Shown: positions 1 to 8,533 of the stretch, piece after piece
Numbering within the stretch: position 1 is the stretch's first letter
How the letters are laid out: each line of letters begins with the position of its first letter
DNA from: Candidatus Harpocratesius repetitus
GTDB taxonomy: Archaea; Asgardarchaeota; Lokiarchaeia; Sigyniarchaeales; Promethearchaeaceae
Length of the DNA: 64,000 nt
Assembly (NCBI GenBank): GCA_021498095.1
Contig: JAIZWK010000001.1
Location: 2,157,666-2,221,665, forward strand
Direction of reading: 5' to 3'
Position numbers and translations under genes: made by a program
The notes under the pieces: generated by a model
What the model saw: the letters and a program-made list of their open reading frames with translations, nothing else
What the model was told of the DNA's origin: nothing
Database searches by the model: none

Positions 1-610
1 TCCAAAATTTTTTGGATTTTCATTATATATCCTGAAATTAAGCTTTTGATTTATTATTATTTTCAAATACGAAAGATAGTAATATCCAAAAAAGTTTCAA
101 TAAAAATAATTTGTTATGATGTAATTTCTAAAGATTTCAACGTATTCCAATAGAAATTTATTTATCTACTATTAATCAGAAAAAACATCAAATTTTGATT
201 TAAAATTTTAAAAAATTGAAAACTTGTTTTCAAAAATTTCTTTACTTATTTCTGGAAAAATTTTAAATAAGATTTATTTCTCAAATATTTATATTAAAAT
301 TTTTCAAGATATTTAAACCATTTCAATCAATATTAAATCTTTAATTTATTATTGGCCCGAATTTAGAGCGTATCTTTCTTAGTATTCTGGAATAATTTGT
401 TATTTTAGAGATAAATACGTGGTAAATTATTAAATATAAAAAAAAAAGAATAATAAAATTTGAATTTTTCAGGTGAACCTTATTGTTTTTATTAAGATCT
501 TAGATATAGATAAAACGAAATTTTTAAATAGGTTTAATACTAATTATTAAAATGTTCCTTGATTTTTTAATAAAAATTCTTTATTAAAAATTAAGGAAAC
601 GAAATTATAT
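1..610. other. AT-rich intergenic region, no gene seen
   Basis: No open frame of convincing length or composition was found on either strand. The stretch is very AT-rich. A small CCAAAA/TTTTGG dyad lies at 2-15 and could be the end of a gene to the left. A TATA-like run, ttttaaata, near 523-532 lies about 80-90 bases before the first gene and could be its promoter. No tRNA-like or otherwise structured RNA was seen. Confidence 0.6.
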
Positions 611-619
611 GTGATTGTT

Positions 620-2431
620 ATGAAAAAAGGAAGCATTTATGTCTTATTAGCAGTCTTGATGATAAGCGCTTTTGCTACCGCCCCTGCCGCAGTATTTGCT
701 GCAGAAGATACTGATACCATGAACTATGGTGTTGGTTCTTTGGTGGTCGATTTAGACCCCCAAATGGCATGGGACAGCGCTTCAATTGATGTTATTGATC
801 AAGTCTGTGAAGGATTGTTTGGCTATAATTTAAGCGATCCTAACTTAGCCATTATTCCAGTTCTTGCTGAAAGTTTAGGAACTTGGAATGCTGACGCCAC
901 TGAATATACTGTCACCTTAAAAGAAGGTATTACCTTCCACGATGATACTGCTTTTGATGCAAATGATGTCAAATTCACTTTTGACCGATTGAACTATTTA
1001 ATCGAAAATGAAATGACTCAGATTGCTGAATTATATGAACCTTTAGCTTCTCTTTACCCAGGTACTCCACTACTTATCAACGAAACTGAAGTTGTTGATA
1101 GTAAGACCGTTAAATTCCACTTAAACTACCCATATGTGCCTTTTGTGCCTTTATTATGTTTCAGTGGTTCTTACATTTTACCTGATGGTGGTTCTATTCC
1201 TGCTGAAGAATTATTAGATACTGCAACTGATACTTTAGTTGGAACCGGTCCATATAAATACATTGAAACAACTGATGAATACACTAAATTAACCTATTTT
1301 GCTGACTGGCATGGTGAACGTCCAGATCGATACATGAAAAACATCGTGTTCTTATATTACAGCGATGGAACTGCAAAAAGTCAAGCTTTCCTTGCTGGAG
1401 ACTTAGATTGGGTTGATGGTTCTTTACCAGAATTCTTACCTCAATTTGAAGCTTCCGACCAATTTGTTGTTGGTGAACAACGACGAAGCACTATTATCCT
1501 TTACATGGGTATGAACAACAAAGTTATCAACAAAACAATGCGACAAGCTATCAGCTATGCCTTCGATTACGATTATGTTATCGATAACTTAGCATTAGGC
1601 AATGCCGCTCGATTAACCTCACCAGTACCAGAAGGTATCATGTATCACAATCCTGACATTGATTATCCTACCTATAATGTAACCCATGCTCGACAAATCT
1701 TGATCGATGCTGGTATCGTTAATGGTTCTGCTTATGCACCAGACGATGATTTTGCCTGGTATACTTTAGCTACTGAGAGTCCAATTGCAACCTATAATTA
1801 CACCTGGAACTCTGGAAATGAATTCCGAGCTGATTTAGGTGTTTTATGTGCTGATAACCTCAAGAAAATTGGTATTATTGTTACTTTTAATCCTATCACT
1901 TGGGGTGAATACTTACACTTATTATTTGTTGAACCTTGGAAATTAGAATTGTACATGTTAGGTTGGGGACCTGATTACAATGACCCAAGCAACTATATTA
2001 ACCCATTGTTCTCACCAACTTCTTCATCAAATGGTGCTCAAGTAGACGATCCTACCTTGAATAATTTGATGAACGATGGTTTAACCGAAACAGATCCAGA
2101 TGAACGACGTGATATCTATTACGAAATTCAACGATACATTGTTGAAGATTTAATGCCATGGGTATTCTTATATGTGCCTTTAAGCCGAGGTGTCCGAAGC
2201 ATTTATGTTGATGGAATCCAACGCAACCCAATGGGTAAATTATACTTCGCAACAATGTACTGGACCGATGGTGTAGTTGCTACCGATGATACAACAAGTG
2301 ATGATACAGCAAGTGACGATACAGCCACTGATGATGATACATCAACTGGTGGTATTCCAGGATATTCCTTCCTTGGCTTACTCGGTGCTGCTGCTATTGC
2401 ATTAGGTGTTATTTATAAAAAACGAAAGTAA
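620..2431 (+). CDS. ABC transporter substrate-binding protein, family 5 (oligopeptide/dipeptide type), C-terminally anchored
   Basis: An extracytoplasmic solute-binding protein of the OppA/DppA/NikA superfamily, expected to bind peptides or similar ligands outside the cell and deliver them to an ABC permease. The sequence starts with a signal peptide (MKKGS, hydrophobic stretch, AxA-like site near FAAED). It carries the family pattern of an N-terminal lobe (DPQMAWDSAS, VCEGLFGYN) and a late LGWGPDYNDPSNYINPLF block. The C-terminus is a Thr/Asp-rich linker, then GGIPGYSF, a transmembrane stretch and KKRK, which looks like a surface-anchoring or sorting tail. A GTG at 611 in the same frame (AAGGA at 593-597) is an alternative start; the ATG at 620 gives the cleaner signal peptide. 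No permease or ATPase gene is adjacent, and an insertion sequence follows directly. Confidence 0.88.
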   Translation: MKKGSIYVLLAVLMISAFATAPAAVFAAEDTDTMNYGVGSLVVDLDPQMAWDSASIDVIDQVCEGLFGYNLSDPNLAIIPVLAESLGTWNADATEYTVTLKEGITFHDDTAFDANDVKFTFDRLNYLIENEMTQIAELYEPLASLYPGTPLLINETEVVDSKTVKFHLNYPYVPFVPLLCFSGSYILPDGGSIPAEELLDTATDTLVGTGPYKYIETTDEYTKLTYFADWHGERPDRYMKNIVFLYYSDGTAKSQAFLAGDLDWVDGSLPEFLPQFEASDQFVVGEQRRSTIILYMGMNNKVINKTMRQAISYAFDYDYVIDNLALGNAARLTSPVPEGIMYHNPDIDYPTYNVTHARQILIDAGIVNGSAYAPDDDFAWYTLATESPIATYNYTWNSGNEFRADLGVLCADNLKKIGIIVTFNPITWGEYLHLLFVEPWKLELYMLGWGPDYNDPSNYINPLFSPTSSSNGAQVDDPTLNNLMNDGLTETDPDERRDIYYEIQRYIVEDLMPWVFLYVPLSRGVRSIYVDGIQRNPMGKLYFATMYWTDGVVATDDTTSDDTASDDTATDDDTSTGGIPGYSFLGLLGAAAIALGVIYKKRK

Positions 2432-2467
2432 TTTACGCTATTATAAATAAAAACTATTGCAAAAGTC

Positions 2468-2496
2468 GATGACTTTATGTCATCACATTTTTTTTT
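2468..2496 (+). terminator. Hairpin plus T-run after the binding-protein gene
   Basis: GATGAC (2468-2473) pairs with GTCATC (2479-2484) around a 5-base loop. A run of nine T (2488-2496) follows a few bases later. It lies 36 bases past the stop codon and just outside the insertion sequence, so it probably ends the binding-protein transcript. T-tracts alone can terminate archaeal polymerase. Confidence 0.55.
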
Positions 2497-2499
2497 CTT

Positions 2500-2524
2500 C
2501 AGTCTTTAAGGTTATGTTCTAAAC
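2500..2524. repeat. Left terminal inverted repeat of the IS
   Basis: Begins CAGTCTTTAAGGTTAT and continues to TAAAC. It matches the reverse complement of 3941-3965 at 22 of 25 positions. The transposase stop codon (TAG, complement of 2519-2521) lies inside it. Confidence 0.85.
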
Positions 2525-3601
2525 TTCAAAGAACAACCTCCTTTTTTCTTTTTGTAAAAACCACACATTTTCTTTAGTATTTTCAAGCATCTCCCTCTCG
2601 ATCACCTCAGTTATGCTTGATTGATAAACATTTAAACTCGTTTCCCATAATTTAGTGTGACATTTGATTTGTTGTTTGCGGTAAAATTGCCAACAGTTAA
2701 AAATATATGCTCTCAGATATATCTGAGCTAATTGTGGGAAGGGATAGTGATTTCGGAATGATTCATGGATAGAATTAAGCATGCGAAATCCAGTTTCTTC
2801 GAACCATCTTTTTTTATAAGTTCTGGAGAGCCAGCGGCTCCATCGAGCTAAATTCTTTCGAGGATGAAGAGTGGTAAAAAAACCTTCAATTTCTTCAACC
2901 GCTTCATCAAGCGCAAGTTTTTTTCTGCGGAATTGCTCACGAACCTGCAAAGCTGATTTACTTCGATGTGCAGTTAATACTAAATTCACATAAACGGAGC
3001 TCGGCCAAGGTTTGGTCTTTGGACTCTGTGCGAACAGATATTTTTCACATAATCCCTTTTTACCATACAAAAATTCCTTGAAAAGCCTCTTAACTTTATG
3101 GAATTTTTTAGCAGGAATTAAAACGGGAAGTTTTTGATCTTTTAATTCTTTGATAAGCGAAGCGCGGTAGAATTCGCGGTCCATTAGCGCATAACTGAGG
3201 TTAAATCCTTGAAATTTGAGCCATTTTGCGGAAAGTCCAATATGTTTTGCACGGTATTGTTTGTGGCGAAGGAGTCGGAATTCTGAAAACAGAGTCATAC
3301 CACATCCTTGAATTGCTATGCCTTGAAACAAACGGGCTTTACGAGTTCCCGGTTGTTTATGAGTTCCAACTTCAAAAGGCGGTCTAGGTTTTCTATAGTA
3401 CGGATACTCTGTGTTGTCGACCAGCAACCGCATTTTTGACCCACCAATCGAATGACTTCGAATTTTTTGATTCACATGGTTTAAAAGGTTTCCGAAGATA
3501 AAGTGAATATCTTTCTCAGATAATAGCCTAAAGAATTTATCAACATCAGTCTGATGAGGGACTAACCGTCTCTTACGAACTCCATCGCGAAAGTCCTTCA
3601 A
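2519..3601 (-). CDS. IS transposase, catalytic part (ORF B)
   Basis: The catalytic domain of a DDE transposase. Visible acidic residues are the first Asp in LLVDNTEYPY, the second in ALMDREFY and a Glu in YKKRWFEETGFR, which resembles the Y-x2-R-x3-E signature of IS4-type enzymes. The frame has no ATG at its beginning: the first usable codon is TTG at 3601, overlapping the TGA of the upstream frame (TTGA). The reading frame is open upstream through a slippery heptamer at 3610-3616, so it may be made mainly as a -1 frameshift fusion with ORF A. If frameshifted, the protein would be about 450 residues, a normal size for this kind of transposase. Confidence 0.85.
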   Translation of the reverse strand: MKDFRDGVRKRRLVPHQTDVDKFFRLLSEKDIHFIFGNLLNHVNQKIRSHSIGGSKMRLLVDNTEYPYYRKPRPPFEVGTHKQPGTRKARLFQGIAIQGCGMTLFSEFRLLRHKQYRAKHIGLSAKWLKFQGFNLSYALMDREFYRASLIKELKDQKLPVLIPAKKFHKVKRLFKEFLYGKKGLCEKYLFAQSPKTKPWPSSVYVNLVLTAHRSKSALQVREQFRRKKLALDEAVEEIEGFFTTLHPRKNLARWSRWLSRTYKKRWFEETGFRMLNSIHESFRNHYPFPQLAQIYLRAYIFNCWQFYRKQQIKCHTKLWETSLNVYQSSITEVIEREMLENTKENVWFLQKEKRRLFFEV

Positions 3602-3870
3602 TTTAAGATTAAATTTCTTTCGGTAGTGCTTAGAAAGTTTTTGTTAAGATAATTTGAAGCATATTCGATGGATTTCTTGCTGGCTAAAGCGTATAGTTTG
3701 ACTAAAATGAAATCACAATAGGTATACAGTCTTGGACGAAATTTCTGAGCGATTTCCGATCGACCCACCAACTTGTTAACATAAGATTTAAATTCTTCAC
3801 GGAGAAATAAATTTATAGGGAAAGGTGGGAGGGACGATTGGGGAATCGTCGTTTCTGTAAAAGAACTCAT
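3598..3870 (-). CDS. IS transposase, N-terminal part (ORF A)
   Basis: A 90-aa frame encoding the probable DNA-binding N-terminus of the transposase. It starts with ATG at 3870 and ends in TGA overlapping the possible TTG start of the catalytic frame. It is rich in basic and aromatic residues (EEFKSYVNKLVGRSEIAQKF, then RLYTYCDFILVKLYALA). Four codons before its stop it contains A AAT TTA in the zero frame. It is either the first product of a programmed frameshift pair or the front half of a transposase broken by an indel. Confidence 0.75.
   Translation of the reverse strand: MSSFTETTIPQSSLPPFPINLFLREEFKSYVNKLVGRSEIAQKFRPRLYTYCDFILVKLYALASKKSIEYASNYLNKNFLSTTERNLILN
3610..3616 (-). promoter_or_regulatory. 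Candidate -1 ribosomal frameshift heptamer A AAT TTA
   Basis: Read on the minus strand, codons AGA AAT TTA of ORF A contain A_AAT_TTA, a canonical X_XXY_YYZ heptamer in the correct phase. Slipping back one base moves the P- and A-site codons to AAA and TTT and enters the ORF B frame exactly, with no stop in between. A short GGACT/AGTCC pairing lies downstream, but its spacing (13 bases) and length (5 bp) are not convincing. Confidence 0.5.
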
Positions 3871-3940
3871 AATCTATCAAATAAATTTTCTCCTTTCCCT
3901 TCAAAACTGTTTCGGTCTTCGCTTATTGTCGTATTGATTC

Positions 3941-3965
3941 GTTTAGATTATAACCTTGAAGACTG
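3941..3965. repeat. Right terminal inverted repeat of the IS
   Basis: Ends in CCTTGAAGACTG on the plus strand. Its reverse complement matches 2500-2524 at 22 of 25 positions. It lies 70 bases upstream of the transposase start, so the transposase promoter should be between it and 3870. Confidence 0.85.
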
Positions 3966-4046
3966 TTTCTTCTTAAAATAAAGAATTTTTCTGTTAACAA
4001 GAGGGTTTTTGTAGAGAGAAAGGAAAAAAATAAAAGAAACAAAAAA

Positions 4047-5831
4047 TCATTCATTAGGGATTTCAGTATCAATTTTATTTTTGATCTTATTAATCATTTC
4101 ATCTATATTGTCTTTAGGTCCAAAAATATAAATTCTGACACCAGGACCGGTTCCTGACGGCCGAAAATAAATATCCGTTTTTGGATTATATAAATGAATT
4201 ATTGCTGTTCGACCATTTACTTCAGAAAAACATGAAATTGTTAGTTTGTCTTCATCGATTTTATAGATTTGATCAATTTTTGAGTTGAAATTTTCAACAA
4301 TTCGTAATTTACGCTGATCATTGGCTGATATCATGGATCTAATTCCTTGAATATTTTGATCAATAAATTTTGAAAGATCAAAACCCATTTCAATTAAAGT
4401 AGTTAATATTAGCAAGGCTTCTGCTGGATATTTATCCCCGATTGGCAGATATTTTGCTTTTATTTTTATATTATTTTCTTCATTATTATCTTCTTTTCTC
4501 ATTTCTAATATATTAAATGTGTGCCCTCCAGACTCTTCCCATAATGCCATAATTAGAGAATTCTGGGTTAATTTTATCATTTTTTTGAAAACAAAAGGAA
4601 TTTCTTTGATAGAAGTAATTTTCTTATATTTTCCATCTGAATCTTTAAAATATAATATTGCAGTTTGAAATACATTATTATCGATAGAATCCTCTATAGC
4701 TGCATATAATATAATCCCTAAATGTTTATATCCCACTCCTGTTGCAAATGTCAATAATGCATTTGAATCTGATCGAGGGTCACTAGGAATAGTTCTAACG
4801 TTAATTAATGGAATTTTAAATTTTGTTGAAAGAATATTATGCATGGCTGTATACAACGAATTTGGTTGAAATATTTCAAGATTATTCGTAGAATTGTTGT
4901 AAATTGCAAAAACAATCCGGTCTCTATCAGTATCTAGTAAAATTCCTGTATTTACTTTATTTTTCTTCATAATTTCTAATAATTTAGATTTATTAAGATT
5001 AACTGTAGGGTTTGGTGGCTCCATTTCTTCTTCAACTAATATTACTTGCATACCAACTTGATGAAAAAGATCTTGTAATTCTGGTGCTGTTCCCATATAT
5101 GGCCAAAGAAGGACTTTTTTTCCATTTAAAATATCTAAATTTATAATTTCATTTACTATTTTTAAGATATATTGATTATTTTTCGAATTTGCATCTAAAT
5201 AACCAACTTGGAAATCATTTTTAAGATAAATTTCAGAATATTCTAATGATTTTTCTGAAACTGCTTTCATTATGCTTCCAGATATTGGAATAGGTCGTTC
5301 GATGTAAAACTTAATTCCATTCCATATAATTCCATTATGACTTGCTGTTAAAACGATAACTAAATCAATCTCTTCAAATAAGCCGACACTTGCACTAGCA
5401 TATGGAGTACTCATTCGTGAGTAATAAGGATCTTTTTTTACAATTTCTTTTTCAAAATCATAAATTGGTTTTTGAAAATAGATCCGATATTCATCATAAG
5501 CGAGGATTTTTGCAAAAAATTTCAGTAAATAACTTGAAGATGGGCGATCATCGGAAACTAATAATACACCTGGTTTTTCTTTTTTTATTTGTTTTTTAGC
5601 AATTTCACTTATTGCTCTAAATGCTCGAAGAAAAAGGAACTGATATTCTTCCGGCATAAATAATTCATTATTCTGTCTTATTTCATAGATTTCCATGCGT
5701 AATCCCGAAGTTGGAGGCACAAGAGGGTTTAATTTTTCTTTACCTTCTTGATTCAAGCTTGGAAGCTTAACACAACTTATATCTTTATGTTCTTCGATAG
5801 GAATTTGTTTGTGAATTGTAATATATTTCAT
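4047..5831 (-). CDS. Phosphohexomutase (phosphoglucomutase/phosphomannomutase family)
   Basis: Interconverts hexose 1- and 6-phosphates through a phosphoserine; the exact sugar cannot be told. All four family landmarks are visible: the phosphoserine loop TASHNG (about residues 162-167), the metal-binding loop DTDRDR (D300, D302, D304, in place of the usual DGDGDR), the sugar-binding EESGGHTF, and the phosphate-binding RPSGTGPGVR near the C-terminus. Length (594 aa) is somewhat above the usual 450-570. I chose the ATG at 5831 because GGTGAT precedes it at a good distance; an in-frame ATG lies four codons upstream at 5843. Unusual features are Thr for Gly in the metal loop and Gly for the common Glu in the phosphate loop (SGTGP rather than SGTEP), so substrate or activity may differ. 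Confidence 0.85.
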   Translation of the reverse strand: MKYITIHKQIPIEEHKDISCVKLPSLNQEGKEKLNPLVPPTSGLRMEIYEIRQNNELFMPEEYQFLFLRAFRAISEIAKKQIKKEKPGVLLVSDDRPSSSYLLKFFAKILAYDEYRIYFQKPIYDFEKEIVKKDPYYSRMSTPYASASVGLFEEIDLVIVLTASHNGIIWNGIKFYIERPIPISGSIMKAVSEKSLEYSEIYLKNDFQVGYLDANSKNNQYILKIVNEIINLDILNGKKVLLWPYMGTAPELQDLFHQVGMQVILVEEEMEPPNPTVNLNKSKLLEIMKKNKVNTGILLDTDRDRIVFAIYNNSTNNLEIFQPNSLYTAMHNILSTKFKIPLINVRTIPSDPRSDSNALLTFATGVGYKHLGIILYAAIEDSIDNNVFQTAILYFKDSDGKYKKITSIKEIPFVFKKMIKLTQNSLIMALWEESGGHTFNILEMRKEDNNEENNIKIKAKYLPIGDKYPAEALLILTTLIEMGFDLSKFIDQNIQGIRSMISANDQRKLRIVENFNSKIDQIYKIDEDKLTISCFSEVNGRTAIIHLYNPKTDIYFRPSGTGPGVRIYIFGPKDNIDEMINKIKNKIDTEIPNE

Positions 5832-5935
5832 TTTAATCACCATTTTTTATAATGCAATAAGTAATATCATGATCTCCTAACTCTATTTTATTCTAAAGAT
5901 CAAAGATCAAGATTAGAGAAAAAATTTCTTTTTAT

Positions 5936-6838
5936 TTATTTTTTTAATAATCCATCTTGTTCATTAATTGAATCAATGATTTTCTTCAAAATTTCTAGTA
6001 TAATAATTCTGTGATCAGGATTTATCGAAATCATCGCATAAGTAGGAATATTGAGTATTTTTTCAATAAATTGAGGAGTTAATCTATTAGATAAATCTTG
6101 TTTATTTGCAATTCCAATAATGATTGCTTCTTTATAGCGTTTTGTGAGAAATCTTTCCAAAATTTTTTTTGTTTCTTGAACGTTTGTATAAGTTGAATCG
6201 GTAACTAATAAAACAATGCGAGTTCCTCTTAATAAACTGTCCCATAAGTCCGTAAATTGAATTTGTCCAGCAAAATCCCATAGAACGATCTTTCTCGGGC
6301 CTAACTTATCAAAATTCGCTATATCAGCTGTAATTGTCGGTACATATTCAAGGTTTACTTCTTCTCCAACAATTAATCTGGTTAGTGTGGTTTTTCCTAC
6401 TCCAGCATAACCTAAGATTGAAACCTTTATTGGTCCTAAGATAATTCGATCAATTTCTTGTTTGAATTCTTTAAAAACAGTTCGTTCTCCATCCCAGTCA
6501 TTATTCTCAAAGATTGTATGGTATCTAGACCAAAACCCCTCCATAATTGATTCAATTTTAGGAGATATTTCTTCTTCTTGGTCATAAATATCAGTACATA
6601 TAACAACAATAATATCATGAGCGATACTATATATGAATTTAGAATTTCCTGTAATAGTTGATTTAATTTCTGCTTGAGAGATTTCCATCATAAATCCAGA
6701 AAAGGCGCTTAAAAAACCCGCTAGTAAATCTTGATCGACTTTTGTTGCACCGTACTCTCTAAATAATAAAGATTTTCCATCAATGGTGAGAATATTTACA
6801 TGTTTGATTGTCATCGAATCCACCACGATTTTAGCCAC
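5936..6838 (-). CDS. Longin-like domain fused to an Arf/Ras-superfamily small GTPase
   Basis: A two-domain protein of a type common in Asgard archaea. Residues 1-125 look like a longin/roadblock-type fold: strands ahead of GKSLLFREYG, then a helix with DLLAGFLSAFSGFMMEI, then FIYSIAHDIIVVICTD. Residues 136-300 form a GTPase with G1 GYAGVGKTT (143-151), a G2 threonine in PTIT (167-170), G3 DFAGQ (188-192) and G4 NKQD (235-238). The Gln in G3 is the catalytic position of Ras-type enzymes. No lipidation motif is seen. In eukaryotes such domains act in membrane trafficking and nutrient signalling; the role here is unknown. The adjacent divergent coiled-coil gene at 6938 could be a partner, by position only. 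Confidence 0.87.
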   Translation of the reverse strand: MAKIVVDSMTIKHVNILTIDGKSLLFREYGATKVDQDLLAGFLSAFSGFMMEISQAEIKSTITGNSKFIYSIAHDIIVVICTDIYDQEEEISPKIESIMEGFWSRYHTIFENNDWDGERTVFKEFKQEIDRIILGPIKVSILGYAGVGKTTLTRLIVGEEVNLEYVPTITADIANFDKLGPRKIVLWDFAGQIQFTDLWDSLLRGTRIVLLVTDSTYTNVQETKKILERFLTKRYKEAIIIGIANKQDLSNRLTPQFIEKILNIPTYAMISINPDHRIIILEILKKIIDSINEQDGLLKK

Positions 6839-6899
6839 AGAAAAACGTTCATATTATAAGAGCAAAAGTAATTTGAAGTTTAAAGTATAAGTATTATTT

Positions 6900-6912
6900 A
6901 TCTATATATACT
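6900..6912 (+). promoter_or_regulatory. TATA box for the coiled-coil gene at 6938
   Basis: TATATATA at 6903-6910 is centred about 31 bases upstream of the ATG at 6938. With usual archaeal spacing, transcription would begin a few bases before the start codon, giving a very short leader or none. Confidence 0.5.
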
Positions 6913-6937
6913 AAATACTTTTGGATGCGATACTTCA

Positions 6938-7573
6938 ATGGAGAATTCAAACCCGAGGCTACAAAATAATATTACAAAAATGGAAAAACAATTACAAAAT
7001 TTTGGAGAAATCCTTCAAAAATTTGGACTTGATCTGATTCAATCTATAGGTGAAATGAAACATAATCTTTCGGTGTTATCAGATAAAATTGAAAAAATAG
7101 AATATGAACTAATCGAATTAAAAGGTCTCAAAAACCAACTCCAAGAAAGTAGTAAATTAAGAGAAGAGATTTTACTAAAAAGTAATAGAATTGAAAAACA
7201 AATTAAATTGCTAAATTCTAAAGTAGATCAATATTATCAAGTTAATTTTCCTTCAGGAAATAATTTAAGACCATCTACTTCATCAAGATCACAATTTTCT
7301 CAAGATAATTATAATAATTCACCAAAAAATCCTGAGCAGATTATTCAAAAATATTATAACCAAATTTCATCCATTACAGATTTTTCAGGTTTGACACAAA
7401 TTTTAAGAGATTTACGAGAACAAATTTATGTTTCAACTGGTGGTCACAAGATATTGCTCGAAATACGTGGTTATGAAAAAAATCTTGAAAAAAAAAATAA
7501 TAAAAATAATTTGGATAGTATTAAAGCAGAGCTAAAAGACAAATTGATAAATTGGAAAAAAGAAATTAAATAA
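6938..7573 (+). CDS. Coiled-coil protein of unknown function
   Basis: Not recognised. The 211-aa product has a long heptad-rich N-terminal half (about residues 12-105, with leucine/isoleucine spacing through ENFGEILQKF-like and IEKIEYELIELKG segments), a Ser/Asn/Pro-rich linker around residues 108-135, and a charged helical C-terminus. There is no signal peptide or membrane segment, so it is probably cytoplasmic. It diverges from the longin-GTPase gene and converges with the methyltransferase gene, overlapping it by 8 bases at the 3' ends. Confidence 0.7.
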   Translation: MENSNPRLQNNITKMEKQLQNFGEILQKFGLDLIQSIGEMKHNLSVLSDKIEKIEYELIELKGLKNQLQESSKLREEILLKSNRIEKQIKLLNSKVDQYYQVNFPSGNNLRPSTSSRSQFSQDNYNNSPKNPEQIIQKYYNQISSITDFSGLTQILRDLREQIYVSTGGHKILLEIRGYEKNLEKKNNKNNLDSIKAELKDKLINWKKEIK

Positions 7574-8417
7574 AAGGAATTGAAATTGGCCAAATATCAT
7601 CTAAATTTTCAGTAAATCTATAATATTGTCTATACTTTAGAATATTATCACTTACTTTTTTTTCTGATATCCTTTTTCTAATGATTTTTATATTTTTTTC
7701 ACTCTTTTCAATTCCAATACTTCTACGACGTAATTGTTTTGCAACAATATTTGTTGTACCTGTTCCAGCAAATGGGTCTAAAATTAAATCATTTGGTTTG
7801 GTTGAAGAAAGCAAAATTCGCAACAATAAAGCAATAGGAGATTGCTGTTTATGTAAACGTTTATTTGATTTCTCTTCTCTTAAGGCTTCGTGACCAGCAA
7901 AATAACCGGATGTTAATTCTCTAATATCAGTCCAAACATCTGTACAAAATAGTCCATTATCTCTCTTAATTTTCATATGGGGTTCTAATGGTGCATCATA
8001 TCTAATTTTATGAAAGGTCTTAGGTCGTTCTCCTTTACTAAAAAAAGCAATTATCTGATAATGTTTTCCATAACGATATTTTTGAGGCACTGCAGATGTC
8101 ATTTTTTTCCATATTATTAAGTTTTGAAAAACCCAATTTGTTTCTCTCAAAATTCTGAGAACTTCTTCAGTATTTTTTTCTCTCTGCATAAAATATATTA
8201 CTCCACCATCCTTAGTTTTTTGATAGATCATTTCACAAATCGATTTCATCCACGTCCAATATTCATTTGTTTTCATATTATCTGAATGATTATGATAATA
8301 TTTATCTTGATTAAACGGCGGGTCTAAAAAGGAGAGATCTAAAGATTGATCTTTAATTTCTCTTTTTATTGAATTTTCACAACTTCCATGGAAGATTAAC
8401 GGTTCATATTTTTCCAT
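7566..8417 (-). CDS. DNA methyltransferase, beta class (N4-cytosine or N6-adenine)
   Basis: Transfers a methyl group from S-adenosylmethionine to a DNA base amino group. The catalytic motif DPPF (residues 32-35) comes before the SAM-binding motif DPFAGTG (214-220), the order that defines beta-class enzymes. The intervening region (about 110-190) would hold the target recognition part. No restriction nuclease, specificity subunit or Vsr-like gene is nearby, so it is probably a solitary methyltransferase. DPPF does not by itself distinguish adenine from cytosine targets. Its 3' end overlaps the preceding convergent coiled-coil gene by 8 bases. Confidence 0.88.
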   Translation of the reverse strand: MEKYEPLIFHGSCENSIKREIKDQSLDLSFLDPPFNQDKYYHNHSDNMKTNEYWTWMKSICEMIYQKTKDGGVIYFMQREKNTEEVLRILRETNWVFQNLIIWKKMTSAVPQKYRYGKHYQIIAFFSKGERPKTFHKIRYDAPLEPHMKIKRDNGLFCTDVWTDIRELTSGYFAGHEALREEKSNKRLHKQQSPIALLLRILLSSTKPNDLILDPFAGTGTTNIVAKQLRRRSIGIEKSEKNIKIIRKRISEKKVSDNILKYRQYYRFTENLDDIWPISIPFI

Positions 8418-8533
8418 TTTTATAACTCACTTAAAAAAAGGATATAATTTTAGATTTTAAAAAAGATGTAAATAAGAATACGCTAAAGAAATAAAAGAAG
8501 TAAATTAAATAGGATAAAACAAGACAGGTTTGC

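Larger units (their letters stand above)
2500..3965 (-). mobile_element. Complete insertion sequence, IS4-superfamily-like, 1466 bp
   Basis: The element is bounded by imperfect terminal inverted repeats, 22 of 25 positions matching (2500-2524 and 3941-3965), both outermost ends reading CAGTCTT. TTTCTT occurs directly outside each end (2494-2499 and 3966-3971), a possible 6-bp target duplication, although low-complexity. It carries two overlapping transposase frames on the minus strand. The DDE residues and the Y-x2-R-x3-E spacing recall the IS4 superfamily; I cannot assign the family. Confidence 0.85.

Noticed and set aside
2-15. CCAAAA/TTTTGG dyad at the left edge
   Set aside because: It is short and made of A/T, expected by chance in this composition; at most the end of an unseen gene.
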